A stretch of 64,000 bases of DNA from NCBI GenBank assembly GCA_900618795.1, contig UYJD01000005.1:1096522-1160521 (forward strand). Direction: 5' to 3'. Shown here piece by piece: positions 12,677 to 28,539 of the stretch (positions are counted from its first letter, which is position 1; every line of letters starts with the position of its first letter). Under the pieces are notes generated by a model, which was not told the DNA's origin, did no database searches, and saw nothing but the letters and a program-made list of their open reading frames with translations. The position numbers and the translations under genes were made by a program. This DNA comes from Cyanodermella asteris (lineage: Eukaryota; Ascomycota; Lecanoromycetes; Ostropales; Stictidaceae).

Positions 12677-13244
12677 TGAGTTACGACCTGCATTGGCGTT
12701 GATACCCCCTTTGATGTTTGACGGATGGTTTTCGTTGTATATTATGCAGCAACTGTGAGTAGCATGGGCGCTCGTAAGCTTCAGCATGCACAAAGAATCG
12801 AAGCATGGCGTGTGCGAGATCTCATTACAGGCGGCGGCCATGGGACGAACAATGGCGTGTTGACTGTCTGGAGCCGTTGTAGATATGATAATGATAGAGT
12901 TTTGCTGATCAGGGACGCGGACCCCTGTCTCTGGTCGCGTGCGACACATTTACACTTTGGTCGAGCCGACGGGCGTGCCAAGACGTGCAGTCTGGCCTCG
13001 CCGCCTTCTCCCACCCCCTGCCGAATAATCACGATAACAAGTCGCCTTTATTATCTCCACGCGTATCTTTCACATCCTCTTCACGACCTTTACTTCCGCT
13101 CCCTCGAACCTGTCCTCCGCGCATACTTCCTTTTCCCCGCAAACGACGGACTCTCTTTCCGGCCCCTGGATCGATTTCTCATCCAGCGGGCCTTGAGCCT
13201 GCGTCCTCTCCTTCTGGCGATCGACACCTGTCTTTCCGCACATA
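12677..13244. other. Promoter and leader of the PDI gene
   Basis: 568 bp between the RdRP stop and the PDI start. From about 13,000 onward the + strand is C/T-rich (CCTTCTCCCACCCCC and similar tracts up to the ATG), as is common for fungal core promoters and leaders. No other gene seen. Confidence 0.45.
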
Positions 13245-15536
13245 ATGCGCTTTTCTACACAGATACTAGCACCGCTGGTGCTCCTCACACCTTTCCTCGC
13301 CTATGCGCAAGATGTAAAAGCTGCGAAAATAGAAGAAAATGTCTTGGGGGGCGGGCCCACCGTCCCGATACCAGCCGGCGAAGGCATGAACAATCAGGTC
13401 GGTCTCGCCCCTGCAACGAAGTCAGTTGCAACAGACGCATCATCGACAACTGGAGCAGCAAGCAGTGAGACGACAGCAATAACATCGACACAATTCAATG
13501 GCGTGGACGTGCCGCCCATGAAAGAGTTCACGGCACGGAACTTTGAAGAAGGGACCAAAAAGGGCTACTGGTTGATAAAGTACTACTCGCCGTATTGTCC
13601 TCATTGCACAAGGTTCGCGCCATTATGGCAGACTCTATACGAATTCTACTATACGTCGAAACCCATATCCGGCTCGGCGAAAGAGGCGGACACTACATCT
13701 TCTTTAAACTCGTTTGAACACTACTACGATTACCATTTTGCCAGCGTGAATTGCATAGCATGGGGCGACATGTGCGATGACCACGGCATTATGGCGTGGC
13801 CGACTCTGGTCTTGTTCAAGGACGGCAAGGAGGTCAAGCGGTTCGACAAGAAGAAGACAATGGAGGACGTCAGCGGGTTCATCGAGCAGAACTTGGAAAT
13901 GATCAAGCCCGGTTCGAGACCGAAAGCTGCTCCTGTCAACTTGCCAACGCCCGGCGCCACTGTCGCTCCTTCGCAAGCGCCGGAAGCGTCTCTTGTCCTT
14001 GATGAGGCTGCGGCAACAGCAGCTACTGCAACGAGCGCTGCTGCTGTAAAGGCATCTAAGACAGCGGTTGTGTCAAAGCCGACAGCTACGCCAAATCCCG
14101 TGGGACAGAACATTGAACTCAACCCGGAGGACTTCCAAACAAAGGTGACCATGAGCAAGGAGCCTTGGTTCATCAAATTCTACGCACCTTGGTGTCACCA
14201 TTGCCAGGCGCTCGCACCCAATTGGGAGCAGATGGCGAGAGAATTGCAAGGAAAGCTGAACGTCGGCTCCGTCAACTGTGACGCGCATCGAAAACTTTGC
14301 GCCGACGTGAAAGTCAAAGCATATCCTACGATCCACTTCTTCCGCGGCGGTGACAAAGTCGAGTATGACGGTCTGCGTGGACTTGGGGATCTGGTCACAT
14401 ATGCCAGGAAAGCGGTCGATATTGGCATGGGCGTTAGTTATGTCACTGCGGACGACTTCAAGAAGATGGAAGAGAAGGAGGAGGTTATCTTTGTATACTT
14501 CTACGACCAGGCAACCACGAGCGAAGACTTTGCTGCCCTTGACCGCCTGACACTGTCGCTCGTCGGCCACGCCAAGCTCGTCAAGACCGACAGCACCGCG
14601 CTGGCCGAGCGTTTCAAGGTTCACACATGGCCGAAGCTGCTTGTTTCCAGAGACGGTCGCGCGAGCTACTATAATGCACTAGCACCCAAGGATATGCGTG
14701 ACTTCCGTCAGGTATTGACTTGGATGCAGCGCGTCTGGCAGCCTCTGGTTCCTGAGATCACCGCATCGAACGCACATGAGATCATGGACGGCCACATCGT
14801 TGTCCTCGGTGTTCTGAACCGCGACCGCCCCGATGAATTCGAGCTGAACCGGAAAGAGATGAAGAGCGCAGCCAAAGAATGGATGGACCGTGAGCTCCAT
14901 GCCTTCCAGCTTGAACGCGCCGAGCTCCGAGACTCAAAGCAGCTGCGAATTGAGGAGGCTGAGGACCGTGGTGACAAGCGTGCTTCGAAAGACGCCAAGA
15001 ACATTCGCATCGAGATTAGTGAGGAGGATCGTCAGCAAGTGCGCTTTGCTTGGGTCGATGGCATTTTCTGGGAGCGATGGATCCGATCGACGTATGGTGT
15101 CCAAGCACGGGACGGCGAACGGGTCGTGATCGTGGACGAAGACGTAAGGCAATTACCATCGAATAATTTGTATAATGTACTGACATGCATGCAGACCAAA
15201 CGCTATTGGGATCAGACCGTCTCTGGCGAGCCCATCCGCCCATCCCGCACCTCAATACTGGAAACACTCCAGAAAATCACTACCGATCCTCCCAAGATCG
15301 CACCAAAATACACGAGCAACAGCATCGGGATGTTCTTCTTCAACATCAAGCAAGCCAGCAAAAAGTACCCCTGGCTCGCAGCCATCATCTTTATTGGCGC
15401 CGCCGTATTCGCCGCTTCATGGGGCAAGAGCAGGATAAGACGCAGCCGGAGTCTTACGGGCGGGTTCCGTGGGGTTCTGGGCGAGAAAGAAGGCTTGTTG
15501 GGAATGACTACTAACGGGAAACGAAGCCTTGATTGA
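13245..15536 (+). CDS. Membrane-anchored protein disulfide isomerase, two thioredoxin domains (Eps1/TMX-like)
   Basis: ER-type thiol oxidoreductase. A signal peptide (MRFSTQILAPLVLLTPFLAYA) leads to a Thr/Ser-rich linker, a first thioredoxin domain with active site CPHC at residues 118-121, an Ala/Thr-rich spacer, a second thioredoxin domain with CHHC near residue 317, a charged region, and one C-terminal membrane helix (about PWLAAIIFIGAAVFAASW) followed by a basic cytoplasmic tail. This matches fungal Eps1-like or TMX-like enzymes that act in ER folding or degradation of membrane proteins. An intron with excellent signals, 15144-15194 (GTAAGG, TACTGAC branch, GCAG), is 51 nt long and stop-free, so an unspliced reading stays open; the spliced form would be 746 residues. 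Confidence 0.85.
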   Translation: MRFSTQILAPLVLLTPFLAYAQDVKAAKIEENVLGGGPTVPIPAGEGMNNQVGLAPATKSVATDASSTTGAASSETTAITSTQFNGVDVPPMKEFTARNFEEGTKKGYWLIKYYSPYCPHCTRFAPLWQTLYEFYYTSKPISGSAKEADTTSSLNSFEHYYDYHFASVNCIAWGDMCDDHGIMAWPTLVLFKDGKEVKRFDKKKTMEDVSGFIEQNLEMIKPGSRPKAAPVNLPTPGATVAPSQAPEASLVLDEAAATAATATSAAAVKASKTAVVSKPTATPNPVGQNIELNPEDFQTKVTMSKEPWFIKFYAPWCHHCQALAPNWEQMARELQGKLNVGSVNCDAHRKLCADVKVKAYPTIHFFRGGDKVEYDGLRGLGDLVTYARKAVDIGMGVSYVTADDFKKMEEKEEVIFVYFYDQATTSEDFAALDRLTLSLVGHAKLVKTDSTALAERFKVHTWPKLLVSRDGRASYYNALAPKDMRDFRQVLTWMQRVWQPLVPEITASNAHEIMDGHIVVLGVLNRDRPDEFELNRKEMKSAAKEWMDRELHAFQLERAELRDSKQLRIEEAEDRGDKRASKDAKNIRIEISEEDRQQVRFAWVDGIFWERWIRSTYGVQARDGERVVIVDEDVRQLPSNNLYNVLTCMQTKRYWDQTVSGEPIRPSRTSILETLQKITTDPPKIAPKYTSNSIGMFFFNIKQASKKYPWLAAIIFIGAAVFAASWGKSRIRRSRSLTGGFRGVLGEKEGLLGMTTNGKRSLD

Positions 15537-15805
15537 GCAAGCGCAGACCGATTTCAATTGTGTATGAATATCATAGGCGTTTTGTGAGCGTTCACCAAGA
15601 ACGAATGAAGCATACATTGTGCTGTTCTGCTGTAACATCGCTGTGCAGACAAGATTTATCCTTATCTGATCTCCTTTATCTTGCAAAGTGTGAGAGAAAG
15701 CCAACGCAAAGTCCGCGTCAATCAGACCAAAACCCGCAAGCTGTACCGAAAACAAGTCTACAACCATGCTGTAAACATCATTTACCATGGCTGGGCCCCA
15801 AATGC

Positions 15806-17289
15806 TTATCTTGACGACCCCGTGTCCGTGGTAGGATTGCTGGAAGATCCTGAACCGCCCCGTCTCTGTAATGGGCTCGAACTCCCAGTCGGTCGTGAGC
15901 TATGCCCAGAGTCCGGGTAGATCGCCTGACCCACTGAACGAAGCGGTAGACCACTCGTCGACGTTCCTGCTGTTCGGGACGAGAATGGGGTATACGGTGG
16001 CGTATCGTGAAATACTCTCTGTAGCCTGCGAGAAGGCCCTGGCCCTCCGGTGCCCCCTGCCACTGCGGCAAAAGTCTTTGGCGGTGGCGTCTTCACAGGC
16101 GACGATGGCGGAAACATCAGTACATTGGGATTGTATGCACCTGAGTACTCGTAGCTCAGTTGCCGATGCGGTCTGTCGCCCAGGTAGTTGGCCTGTTGAT
16201 TCTCCGTGATGAGGAACTTGTCTGGCACATTGCCCATCACTTTGAAGATCTGTTCCAAGGCGTTGAATCTCTCAATTGGAGGCCGGAAAATTCTTGCACA
16301 ATCCTCAAGGGAGACGTTGTTGGGATCAGAGAAAGTTTCTGGTCCGAGCGGAAGCCAGGTATCGATAGCCAAGTGAGAAATCGGGCCCGCCATGATGTCG
16401 CGCTCAAATGTCCATGTTTCGCCCTTCTCAACTAGCTTGTTCCACTTCACAGGGTCTAGCACGCCGAGTAGCTGACTGTCCATGATTGTGGCCCAAATAG
16501 CAGCTCTATCATGGCCGCCTCTGATGATCATGACAGCCAGCCAGATAATGTGTGTGCTGGATCGCGTCCAGATCTCCAGCTGCCCCGCGTTTGTGTCGTC
16601 GGCAATCCCCGAGAAGCAGTAAAGATAATGTATCAAGCGCATGACATAGTTGTCGACGGAGCCAGAAAATGTGACGGGCTTGCGAAAGCACAGAAACAGG
16701 TCAAGTTGCCCTCGGCTGACCAGGAGTTGGAACACGTTGTAAACGGTGTTTTGATGACGACCACGCCATTACAACAAAGCAACGAGGCCGATATAGTTCG
16801 GCTGAATGCCCTTTTGGACCTTCACCGCTTCCCCAAAGTAGTCTCTGTCCTCGAACCACCAGTTGTACCACATGTCTGTCGGATCACCTCCAGCAAGGAT
16901 TCTGTCGATGAGTGTGTCGCACATCGATTTAGCTTCGGGGGAGACTGTCTTTGTCGCTGCTTTCCATTTTCCCCAGGGAGACTTTTCCCAGAGAGAGGTG
17001 GCTTTATCGATGCAATGACAAACATCTGCTACTCTTCGGTCTGTGATCATATCGTGCATGCTGCATAGAGCTATGTCGTCTAGGAAACAATCCATTTCGG
17101 CCTGTTCGCACTGCAGATCTGAAGATCAAGAGGGGTCTGTTGTATGGCTAGCTTTGAACGTAGGCTGCCTATGAAGAAAATTGCCCACTTTTTCGGAAAG
17201 TGTTGAGGCTTACCAGCGGGAACGCCGTGTCTGACGGCGGAGGTAGACCCTACCAGGCCAGGCCTGATCAAGTTTGCCATAAATCTCAT
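15806..17289 (-). CDS. Orphan protein, three exons, function unknown
   Basis: I do not recognise this gene. Splicing gives complement(17214-17289, 17119-17213 intron, 16773-17118, 16716-16772 intron, 15806-16715), a 443-residue protein. Both introns have good signals (GTAAGC...CTTCAG, 95 nt; GTAATG...GGTCAG, 57 nt), and each junction restores one continuous frame, which supports a real gene. The N-terminal two thirds are globular, with many Trp and Cys (WYNWWFEDRDYF, CHCIDKATSLW) and a hydrophobic helix around LALVALF/LDLFLCF; the C-terminal 120 residues are Pro/Ser/Gly-rich and probably disordered. No signal peptide. It is divergent from the V-ATPase subunit f gene across 647 bp. Confidence 0.65.
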
Positions 17290-17547
17290 GTTTTAACTGT
17301 GACTTGAGGGGCCAAAGTTTGAGACTAGGCTGAGGAAACGACTGACAATCGGTGGGATAATCTGACGTGGTAAAGAAGTAACAGGTTCGAGAAATTGTGG
17401 GTTCGTTATAATCAGATTCAGCACAATGAACGCAGACTAAAGAGAAATGTGCGCTGTCCTTGCCGAGAAACCCACAAACCGTCAAGCCATGGCGCTATAA
17501 GGTATCCAAGGATGGTAAGGCTTAAACGCAAGTCCGGCTGATTGAAG

Positions 17548-17705
17548 ATTTGCCTGAGGTAGGTCTTCAGGTACCTACCTTAGTAGGCATGTTGATACTA
17601 CCGAGCATACCTAAGAGATTACTCCTACAGGTAGCATTACGCTTAGCTTGACCGTTACCTACGGAGATACTCATAACAATACTCAGGGAAGTAGCACTTA
17701 AGGTA
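17548..17705. repeat. Cluster of degenerate TAGGTA/TACCTA words
   Basis: Within about 160 bp the words GAGGTAGGT, GGTACCTACCTTAGTAGG, CATACCTAAG, CAGGTAGC, TTACCTACGG and TTAAGGTACG recur on both strands, with a self-complementary core AGGTACCT. It looks like a short degenerate inverted-repeat cluster, either a decayed palindromic element or a set of binding sites. No target-site duplication could be defined. Confidence 0.4.
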
Positions 17706-17767
17706 CGCAGAACAGTACGTGCGCAACGACTCCTGTCAAAATCGTTGACAGCGCTGTATGGAGGTCC

Positions 17768-17781
17768 TGGTCACGTGACCA
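17768..17781. promoter_or_regulatory. Perfect E-box palindrome TGGTCACGTGACCA
   Basis: A 14-bp perfect palindrome with a CACGTG core, about 156 bp before the ATG of V-ATPase subunit f. The inner GTCACGTGAC equals the consensus of the animal CLEAR element bound by TFEB-type bHLH factors; in fungi CACGTG is bound by Cbf1 or SREBP-type bHLH proteins. The site is seen directly; its use is inferred. Confidence 0.5.
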
Positions 17782-17936
17782 TAACCAGAGCTCCCATGAC
17801 ATCTCCAGCATACCTCGCCGCCAGCATCACCCAAGTCGAAGCTCTACGCACCCCTACCCTTTCAAACCACACCAGCTCATACTCCACACTCCTCTCGGTC
17901 GCGCGTTGCACCCAATACAATACAAGCTCGCCCATC

Positions 17937-18298
17937 ATGAAGCCCCTCTTCAGCGCCTTCAACACTTGGACCTGGTAAGTCGCAGCCCGCCCTGTTCGCC
18001 CCCGTTCAGGCCTCCACCTCGTGAGTTTGCTCGACGGTTTTCTACCAGCTACTGATGCCATCTCCTCAGCATCGTCATCTCTGTCTTTGGTATCGTCATC
18101 CTCAGCGTCATCGCTTCCCTCTTCCAGCGCAACCACCACAGCATGACCGGCGGGCTAGAGCAGCCCGAGGACGGACCGGCAGTAGCGGGAACCATCTGGT
18201 CGGCGGTGGTGGTATATGCGGTGTTTCTGGTATTCTGCGGGTGTCAAGCAGTGCTGCACAAGAGGGAAGCGAGGAGGGGGGCGATCGTGTTGAGTTAA
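17937..18298 (+). CDS. V-ATPase V0 subunit f (yeast YPR170W-B / RNAseK family)
   Basis: Small two-helix subunit of the vacuolar proton pump membrane sector. Exon 1 is 17937-17974, the intron 17975-18069 (GTAAGT...CCTCAG, 95 nt), exon 2 18070-18298; the spliced protein has 88 residues. It has helix 1 (IVISVFGIVILSVIASLF), a loop containing QPEDGPAVA, helix 2 (VVVYAVFLVFCGCQAVL) and a basic tail. From memory, yeast subunit f shares FGVVILSVIAHLF, PEDGPAVA and VFCGFQ at the same positions, and metazoan RNAseK has the same C/FG/NH/CQ plan. The gene is split so that neither exon alone makes a long frame, and it is easily missed by ORF scanning. Confidence 0.9.
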
Positions 18299-18886
18299 GG
18301 GCGAAACGAGCGTGAAAATGGCTATGGTTGAAGTGAAAGAGGTGGCACAAAACTGGGAGCGCACAAGTCACAGAATTGGAGCTACCAACATGTGCTGTGC
18401 TTCAAAACGAGTGCTCTCAGACGAGGGACATGACTGGGAGCGGAGACATTTAAATGGCGTTCTGGAACTGAGCATGATTACGTTTTGAATTATGGTTGGC
18501 ACATTGCTCATATTCATCGAGTCTTGCAGTTGATTAGCTGCTTGTAACTTGTACTTATAGACCAGCAGATGGACGACTGAGAGTCGGTCGAAGTGTCGTG
18601 AGGTTAAATGTGCTCAGGGTGCCCAGCATTCAGGGCGGCGTCAGACTCGGCCTCGACGGCCTCGGCATGCGTTACAGGAGGCTGCAGATGACAAAAGCTC
18701 TGAGCGGAGCACAGGGTCTTGAAGCTGGCCCCGTTGTGGTTTGCTAGACTTGGTGCAGTCTGTGACATGAGTGGTGGGATGCTGTCGCAAAGCCTCCAAG
18801 CTGCAGATTTTCCTCGCAGCACGTCACAGGAAGTGGCGGTTGGTAGCTGAAGTAGCGATTGTGTGTCACAAGAGACGCCTCTTCGT
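18299..18886. other. Convergent intergenic region, no gene seen
   Basis: 588 bp between the ends of the V-ATPase subunit f gene and ELP3, which are transcribed toward each other. Only short frames are present; it presumably holds both 3' ends. Confidence 0.5.
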
Positions 18887-20632
18887 TCAATCATCATCGC
18901 TCGAAAACCCATCGTCCAGAGGTTCAAGCATCTTGCTCATATAAACACCATCGAGTCCGTAGCCGAGCTTCTTGTAGTATGATCGCACGCCAATACCCGA
19001 GATAACACTGATCTTCCTGCTGCCGTGTTCGTCTCGTGCAATGCGCTCCGCTTCCTCCATCAACAGTGTGCCGTATCCTTGGTGTTGGAACTTTCGAGGG
19101 TCACGGCCATGGACCGGGACGGCTGTACCGTAGACGTGAAGCTCGCGCACCAGACTGGTTTGCTGGCCAATCAGTTCGGGCATGAAGGTGTGAGATTTGC
19201 TGCACTTACGCAGTCGCAGCAGGGCGATCAGTATGTCTTGCTTCGGGTCTTCGTATGCGAGGAAAGTCTCCCAGCCACCGTTCGCAACATAATCTCGCCT
19301 GATGAGCTCAACCTGGCTAGGGCGGATTTTGTTCTTGACCTCGTTTATACCAACCTCTCGCGTGCGTACATCTCGACAGGTCGTTCCAAAATCCTTCATC
19401 CTGCTCAGAGCTAGTTCTCGCAAGTTTCCATTCTCGACACCAGACGTCACCAAAGGCATCGGTATGTCGCGCTGGACGCGATAGATACGAGTCCATGGGG
19501 GTATAAGAGCTAAGATGCGCGCAACTAGATCGACCAGGGCGTTGGGAGTGTAGTTCTTGTACCTCCCAGTTCGCCAAAGCTCATAAAGGCCGGTGCCACG
19601 AATGACCAGGGTAGGATATATCTTCAGTCCATCTGTTCGGAAAGCAGGATTCTCGAAATACTCTTTGAACTGGTCCAGGTCTCGTTCCATGCCAACATTC
19701 GGTAGATCTGGCATCATGTGACTCACAACCTTGAAACCGGCGTCCTTTGCAAGCTTGAACGTTTCCGCAACAGCTGCAACAGTGTGCCCTCGATTGGTGT
19801 CGCGAGCAACATCCTCGTATAGAGACTGGACGCCGATTTCGAGCCTCGTACAGCCGTACCTTAGCATGCTACTGAGATGTGGCTGCAGACAATAATCCGG
19901 CCTGGTTTCGATGGTAATCCCAACGCATTTGATATCACTCATTTCGCCAGCTGTGACACATTCGTCCACGTTGACACCGTGGTAGCCGCTCAAAGCATTA
20001 TGCAGCTGCGAGATGAACTCGTCGCGATATGACTCGGGTAGTGACATGAATGTGCCTCCCATGATGATATATTCGACCTTGTCCACACTGTGTCCCAAGC
20101 TCTTGATTTGATCAACACGACCTCGCGCCTGTTCGAATGGATCGTATCGTGCTCTGATGGCGCGCATTGACGTTGGCTCATATCCGGTGTAGGACTGGGT
20201 GGAATATTCGAAATCCGAATCCGGACCACCAGGGCAGTAGACGCAAATATTGCCGGTGTACGCTATGTGAGGGCATCTGTGCGGCTTACACATGACAGCC
20301 ACAACGGCGATACCTGATGATGTACGGATTGGTTTGGCGATGAGCTTTGGGAGAATATACTTTTTGTACTGCTCTGGCACGGCAGCGATAATAGCTGTGA
20401 GTGGGGGCTGCGTGCTCAACTTGAACTTTCTGGATACCTGACCACGCAGTGTGTTAAGGTTCAGATCTTTCTTTGGCCCATTTCCATCGAGCTGGGCTTC
20501 ATAGTCCTGTATGAGGGCGTTCGCGATGTCTGAGCAAGCTCGCATGTATCGCTCATTCTCCGGCGGCAACTTCTGGCCCTTTTGCGGCTTCATGCGGCTG
20601 GCGCTGTGCGCCGTGATGGTGGCCGTTGCCAT
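18887..20632 (-). CDS. ELP3: Elp3, catalytic subunit of Elongator (radical SAM / acetyltransferase)
   Basis: Intronless 581-residue Elp3. Elongator uses acetyl-CoA and radical SAM chemistry to start cm5/mcm5 modification of wobble uridine in tRNA. Seen here: the tRNA-binding N-terminus, the radical SAM cluster region with CKPHRCPH...CVYCPGG, the SAM-binding GGTF and ETRPDYC motifs, and a C-terminal GNAT domain with the acetyl-CoA loop [17 protein letters not shown]. The C-terminus is acidic (DDGFSSDDD). Length and motifs are as in yeast and other fungi. It is divergent from the ABCC transporter across 379 bp. Confidence 0.97.
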   Translation of the reverse strand: MATATITAHSASRMKPQKGQKLPPENERYMRACSDIANALIQDYEAQLDGNGPKKDLNLNTLRGQVSRKFKLSTQPPLTAIIAAVPEQYKKYILPKLIAKPIRTSSGIAVVAVMCKPHRCPHIAYTGNICVYCPGGPDSDFEYSTQSYTGYEPTSMRAIRARYDPFEQARGRVDQIKSLGHSVDKVEYIIMGGTFMSLPESYRDEFISQLHNALSGYHGVNVDECVTAGEMSDIKCVGITIETRPDYCLQPHLSSMLRYGCTRLEIGVQSLYEDVARDTNRGHTVAAVAETFKLAKDAGFKVVSHMMPDLPNVGMERDLDQFKEYFENPAFRTDGLKIYPTLVIRGTGLYELWRTGRYKNYTPNALVDLVARILALIPPWTRIYRVQRDIPMPLVTSGVENGNLRELALSRMKDFGTTCRDVRTREVGINEVKNKIRPSQVELIRRDYVANGGWETFLAYEDPKQDILIALLRLRKCSKSHTFMPELIGQQTSLVRELHVYGTAVPVHGRDPRKFQHQGYGTLLMEEAERIARDEHGSRKISVISGIGVRSYYKKLGYGLDGVYMSKMLEPLDDGFSSDDD

Positions 20633-21011
20633 GCTGAGCTTGCTTGTCGAGAGCAGGCGAGCGAATGCGCGATGCCAGGGCCTGTCTCACGGACTCGAGC
20701 GAACTTGGGGAGGTTGGGTGCCTTGAGCAGAATGAGGAGCAACAACAAAATGAATTCGAGACGGAGGCGGGATGGAGAAGCGCTTGGCGGGCCGTGCGTG
20801 CTGGCATTCCTCAATTCGGCAGGGCGGCGGCGCCGATGCAGCGGAACGAACGGTGAGCCGGTGAAGTAATCATGGCTGATCTGATCTGATCTGCTCTGCT
20901 TAAGCACAAACTCCGTCTCCGTCATCACATTTCGCAGCTTGACCCTGCGCCGCCATGTTTTTTCTTTGACCTGGCCTCGCCTTCGCTCGCTTCAACACGA
21001 CCGAAGTCTGC
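20633..21011. promoter_or_regulatory. Divergent promoter of ELP3 and the ABC transporter
   Basis: 379 bp shared upstream region. Contains a short tandem CTGAT repeat (about 20,876-20,893, GCTGATCTGATCTGATCTG) and pyrimidine-rich sequence before each ATG. No consensus factor site could be assigned. Confidence 0.5.
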
Positions 21012-25974
<4,963 letters not shown>

Positions 25975-28539
25975 TTGGAGGATTCGTCAGCGGAGAGCAG
26001 AAACGTTGATCGGCATAGCAAAGGCGCCTTGGGTATTGCTGGGGAATTCGGGTGGGCATGGTCTTTACAAAATAGGCATATACAGGCAATGCGACAGATC
26101 TGAGACATGCGATGCGTGCAAAACTCTGGCCGTGGTTGGCGATCAATCTTCAATCGCTGACCGGGAATTCGTGAAACCTGGTCCGGCAAGCATGTTCCCG
26201 ATGGCCGGACACAGGCTGGTGGAAGAGAATCCCTGTCTGTGTAGCGGAATGGCAAGCAATGGAACAGGAAGTTGGAGAGAAATGGCGGGCGTGATTCGGC
26301 TGCTGCGCGCAGGCGGGCGCAAGGGCGGCGGGGAACAAATTAGCCCGCGTCGCGTCGAGGGGGAAAAAAAGAGAAGGAAAAAAAAGACATTGTCTGCTTC
26401 CGCTTCTTTCGCCTCCACCACGCCACGTCTCTACTAGTTGACCATCTCTGTCCGTGCCGCTGCTCCCACGCCACGCCATGCATGCTCGACGTTGTGCTAC
26501 TCCAAGTCACTTGCTCTTTGGACGATGCCCGCCCACCATATAGCGATTCTCGCTCGCAGTGTCTGCCTGCCTTTGGCGTATCGAGCTGCAGCACGGATGG
26601 CGACCCCTGTCGCAGTCGTTGAGCTGGGGGTAGAACAGCTGACTGCCTAGCTCCCAGCAGGTGAGGTATGCTAATCTAGCTCTGTCATGGCATGCGCTGG
26701 TGCTATCAGCCAGGTGGAGATGCTAGAGATTGAGATGACTCGCTTGCGCGCATCCATGACGCCCTTGACGACTTGGCCTGAAGCTAACTCGACTCAGCAT
26801 CAGCACAGCATTCCCCACTGCGACGCTTCCCCGACCGCCTCAACCACACCAGCGTGCATGCAGCAGAAGCCATCCAAGCCCCATCTCGACGCTCGTGTGA
26901 CGCATCGTCGCTCTGCCCGCCCTATTGTCTCGAAGAGCCGTTGCGGTTCCACCAATGTGGTTCGGTCCCAGCCAAGGCGATGCACGCTGACGGTCAGCAC
27001 TTACGGCTTCAGCAGTCGATCATTCTCCTTCCTGCTTACACACGGCTCGGACTGAGAGACGGCCATGCGTGTGGAAGCTGCAGAGCACGCTCAAGCACTC
27101 AGACCCAGCTTGCAGTCGGTTCCTGTTGGCTTGCCAGAAGAGCTTCGCATGTACGCTTGCGCTGAGAGCATCCGTAACGCGCCGAGACCTAACAGCCACT
27201 CCACTGAGCACGTCGGCCATTAGCTGCCATTCGTTGCTGTGCGCTGCTGCAGCTCCCCTCTAGAGAGCTGCAGGGCGCGGCTTTGGCGTTGCGCCAGCAG
27301 GGATCCGCTCCAAAACTCGACACATTTGAATGTGAAATCTGATGGCCGCTTCTAAGCCCAAACAAGGCTGGCGTCTCCGCTGGAAGTCGACAGCTGCATT
27401 TCCGAGCCATCTTAGGGCCTCGTTGCCCGAAACGCTGCTCCCGCAGCGATACCCGTCCACCATCCCCTCCAGCAATCTCTTCTCACCAGCACATACTGGC
27501 AATAAGCCTACTACGATATCCAGTCTGCTAGCTTCCGAATGTGAGGTTTTCCGCGGCGGTTCTCCTGTTCTTCCTACAGCCGACCCTCCAGGTCCAGGCT
27601 TGATGAGCGACGCCGTCCACCGTTCCTGGTCCTAACGTATCCTCATTCCAGTGCCAGGGTACCACAAAGCCTGATCCGTGGTCGCAGCTGCACAACACTC
27701 CATCGCCTCTTCGCCACCCGGGAGCCTGCTCTGGATTCTGCGGTTTGAGCTGTGAACCGCCGCCGCGGCTACTCAAACGCCTTCCCCGTAATCCACACAT
27801 AGCGACGTTGTGGCCATCGCCTTGCCTTATCGGTCCCTGCAACCGACTTCATCTTTTACCGTTTTCATATGAGTGCCATCGCTGCTTGGCCCTATTCTTG
27901 ATCGATTGCATTAGCGACCTGCGGAACATCGGTGGTTTGCATCCGTAGCACGAGGGTGGTCGTCTGTTTGCTTTTAACCTGGTGAGTTATCTCTCGTTGC
28001 ACATGCACGCGTATGGGAAGCCTGTCGTAATGCGTTCCATCTCAATGTCATATCTTTCATCGTTCCTCATCTGAAGCTCACTTGATCGACATAAGCATCG
28101 TGTTTCCCACCCCCGAACTCCAAGAAATTGAATGACAAAGATTTTCGATTCTGGGATTGTCTCATCTCTTGCTCCTATATTTCATGAACAGAGCTGTGGT
28201 GACTGCTCGCGCGATACACCTAGCGCACGATTTTGCAGCTCGTTCATTTGTTTTACAAGAGTTTGGTCTGCCTGGATCTTAGCGTGCTCGTAATGGTACT
28301 GTTCCTTGCCGGTGCCTGCACTCGCGCCGTCTCCCCGCTCAGTGTATTCCACGCGTTCAGCTTGAGCCTAATGGCATGCAATCACCAAGATTCTCAATAC
28401 AGACTACAAACGCACACATGGCTGACGTCACATTTTGCAGTACCTTTCTAAAGATTCAACGAGTCTTGTCACCCGAAAGCGACGCCGGTGTGGCGACTCG
28501 CGCACAAACACCAGCAGACTGGCCGTCTGTCCATACGTC
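25975..28539. other. Long gene-free leader region
   Basis: About 2.6 kb with no supportable gene. It contains purine-rich A tracts near 26,358-26,392 and several very short frames. It lies just before a regulator-like gene, and such genes in filamentous fungi often have long leaders and distant promoters. A possible leader intron ends at the TTTTGCAG near 28,440. Confidence 0.5.

Larger units (their letters stand above)
17290..17936. promoter_or_regulatory. Divergent promoter of the orphan gene and V-ATPase subunit f
   Basis: This 647-bp region separates two genes transcribed away from each other. It holds a cluster of GGTAGGT/ACCTACC-type words at 17,548-17,740 and a perfect E-box palindrome at 17,768-17,781, both listed separately. 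No open frame of note. Confidence 0.6.
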
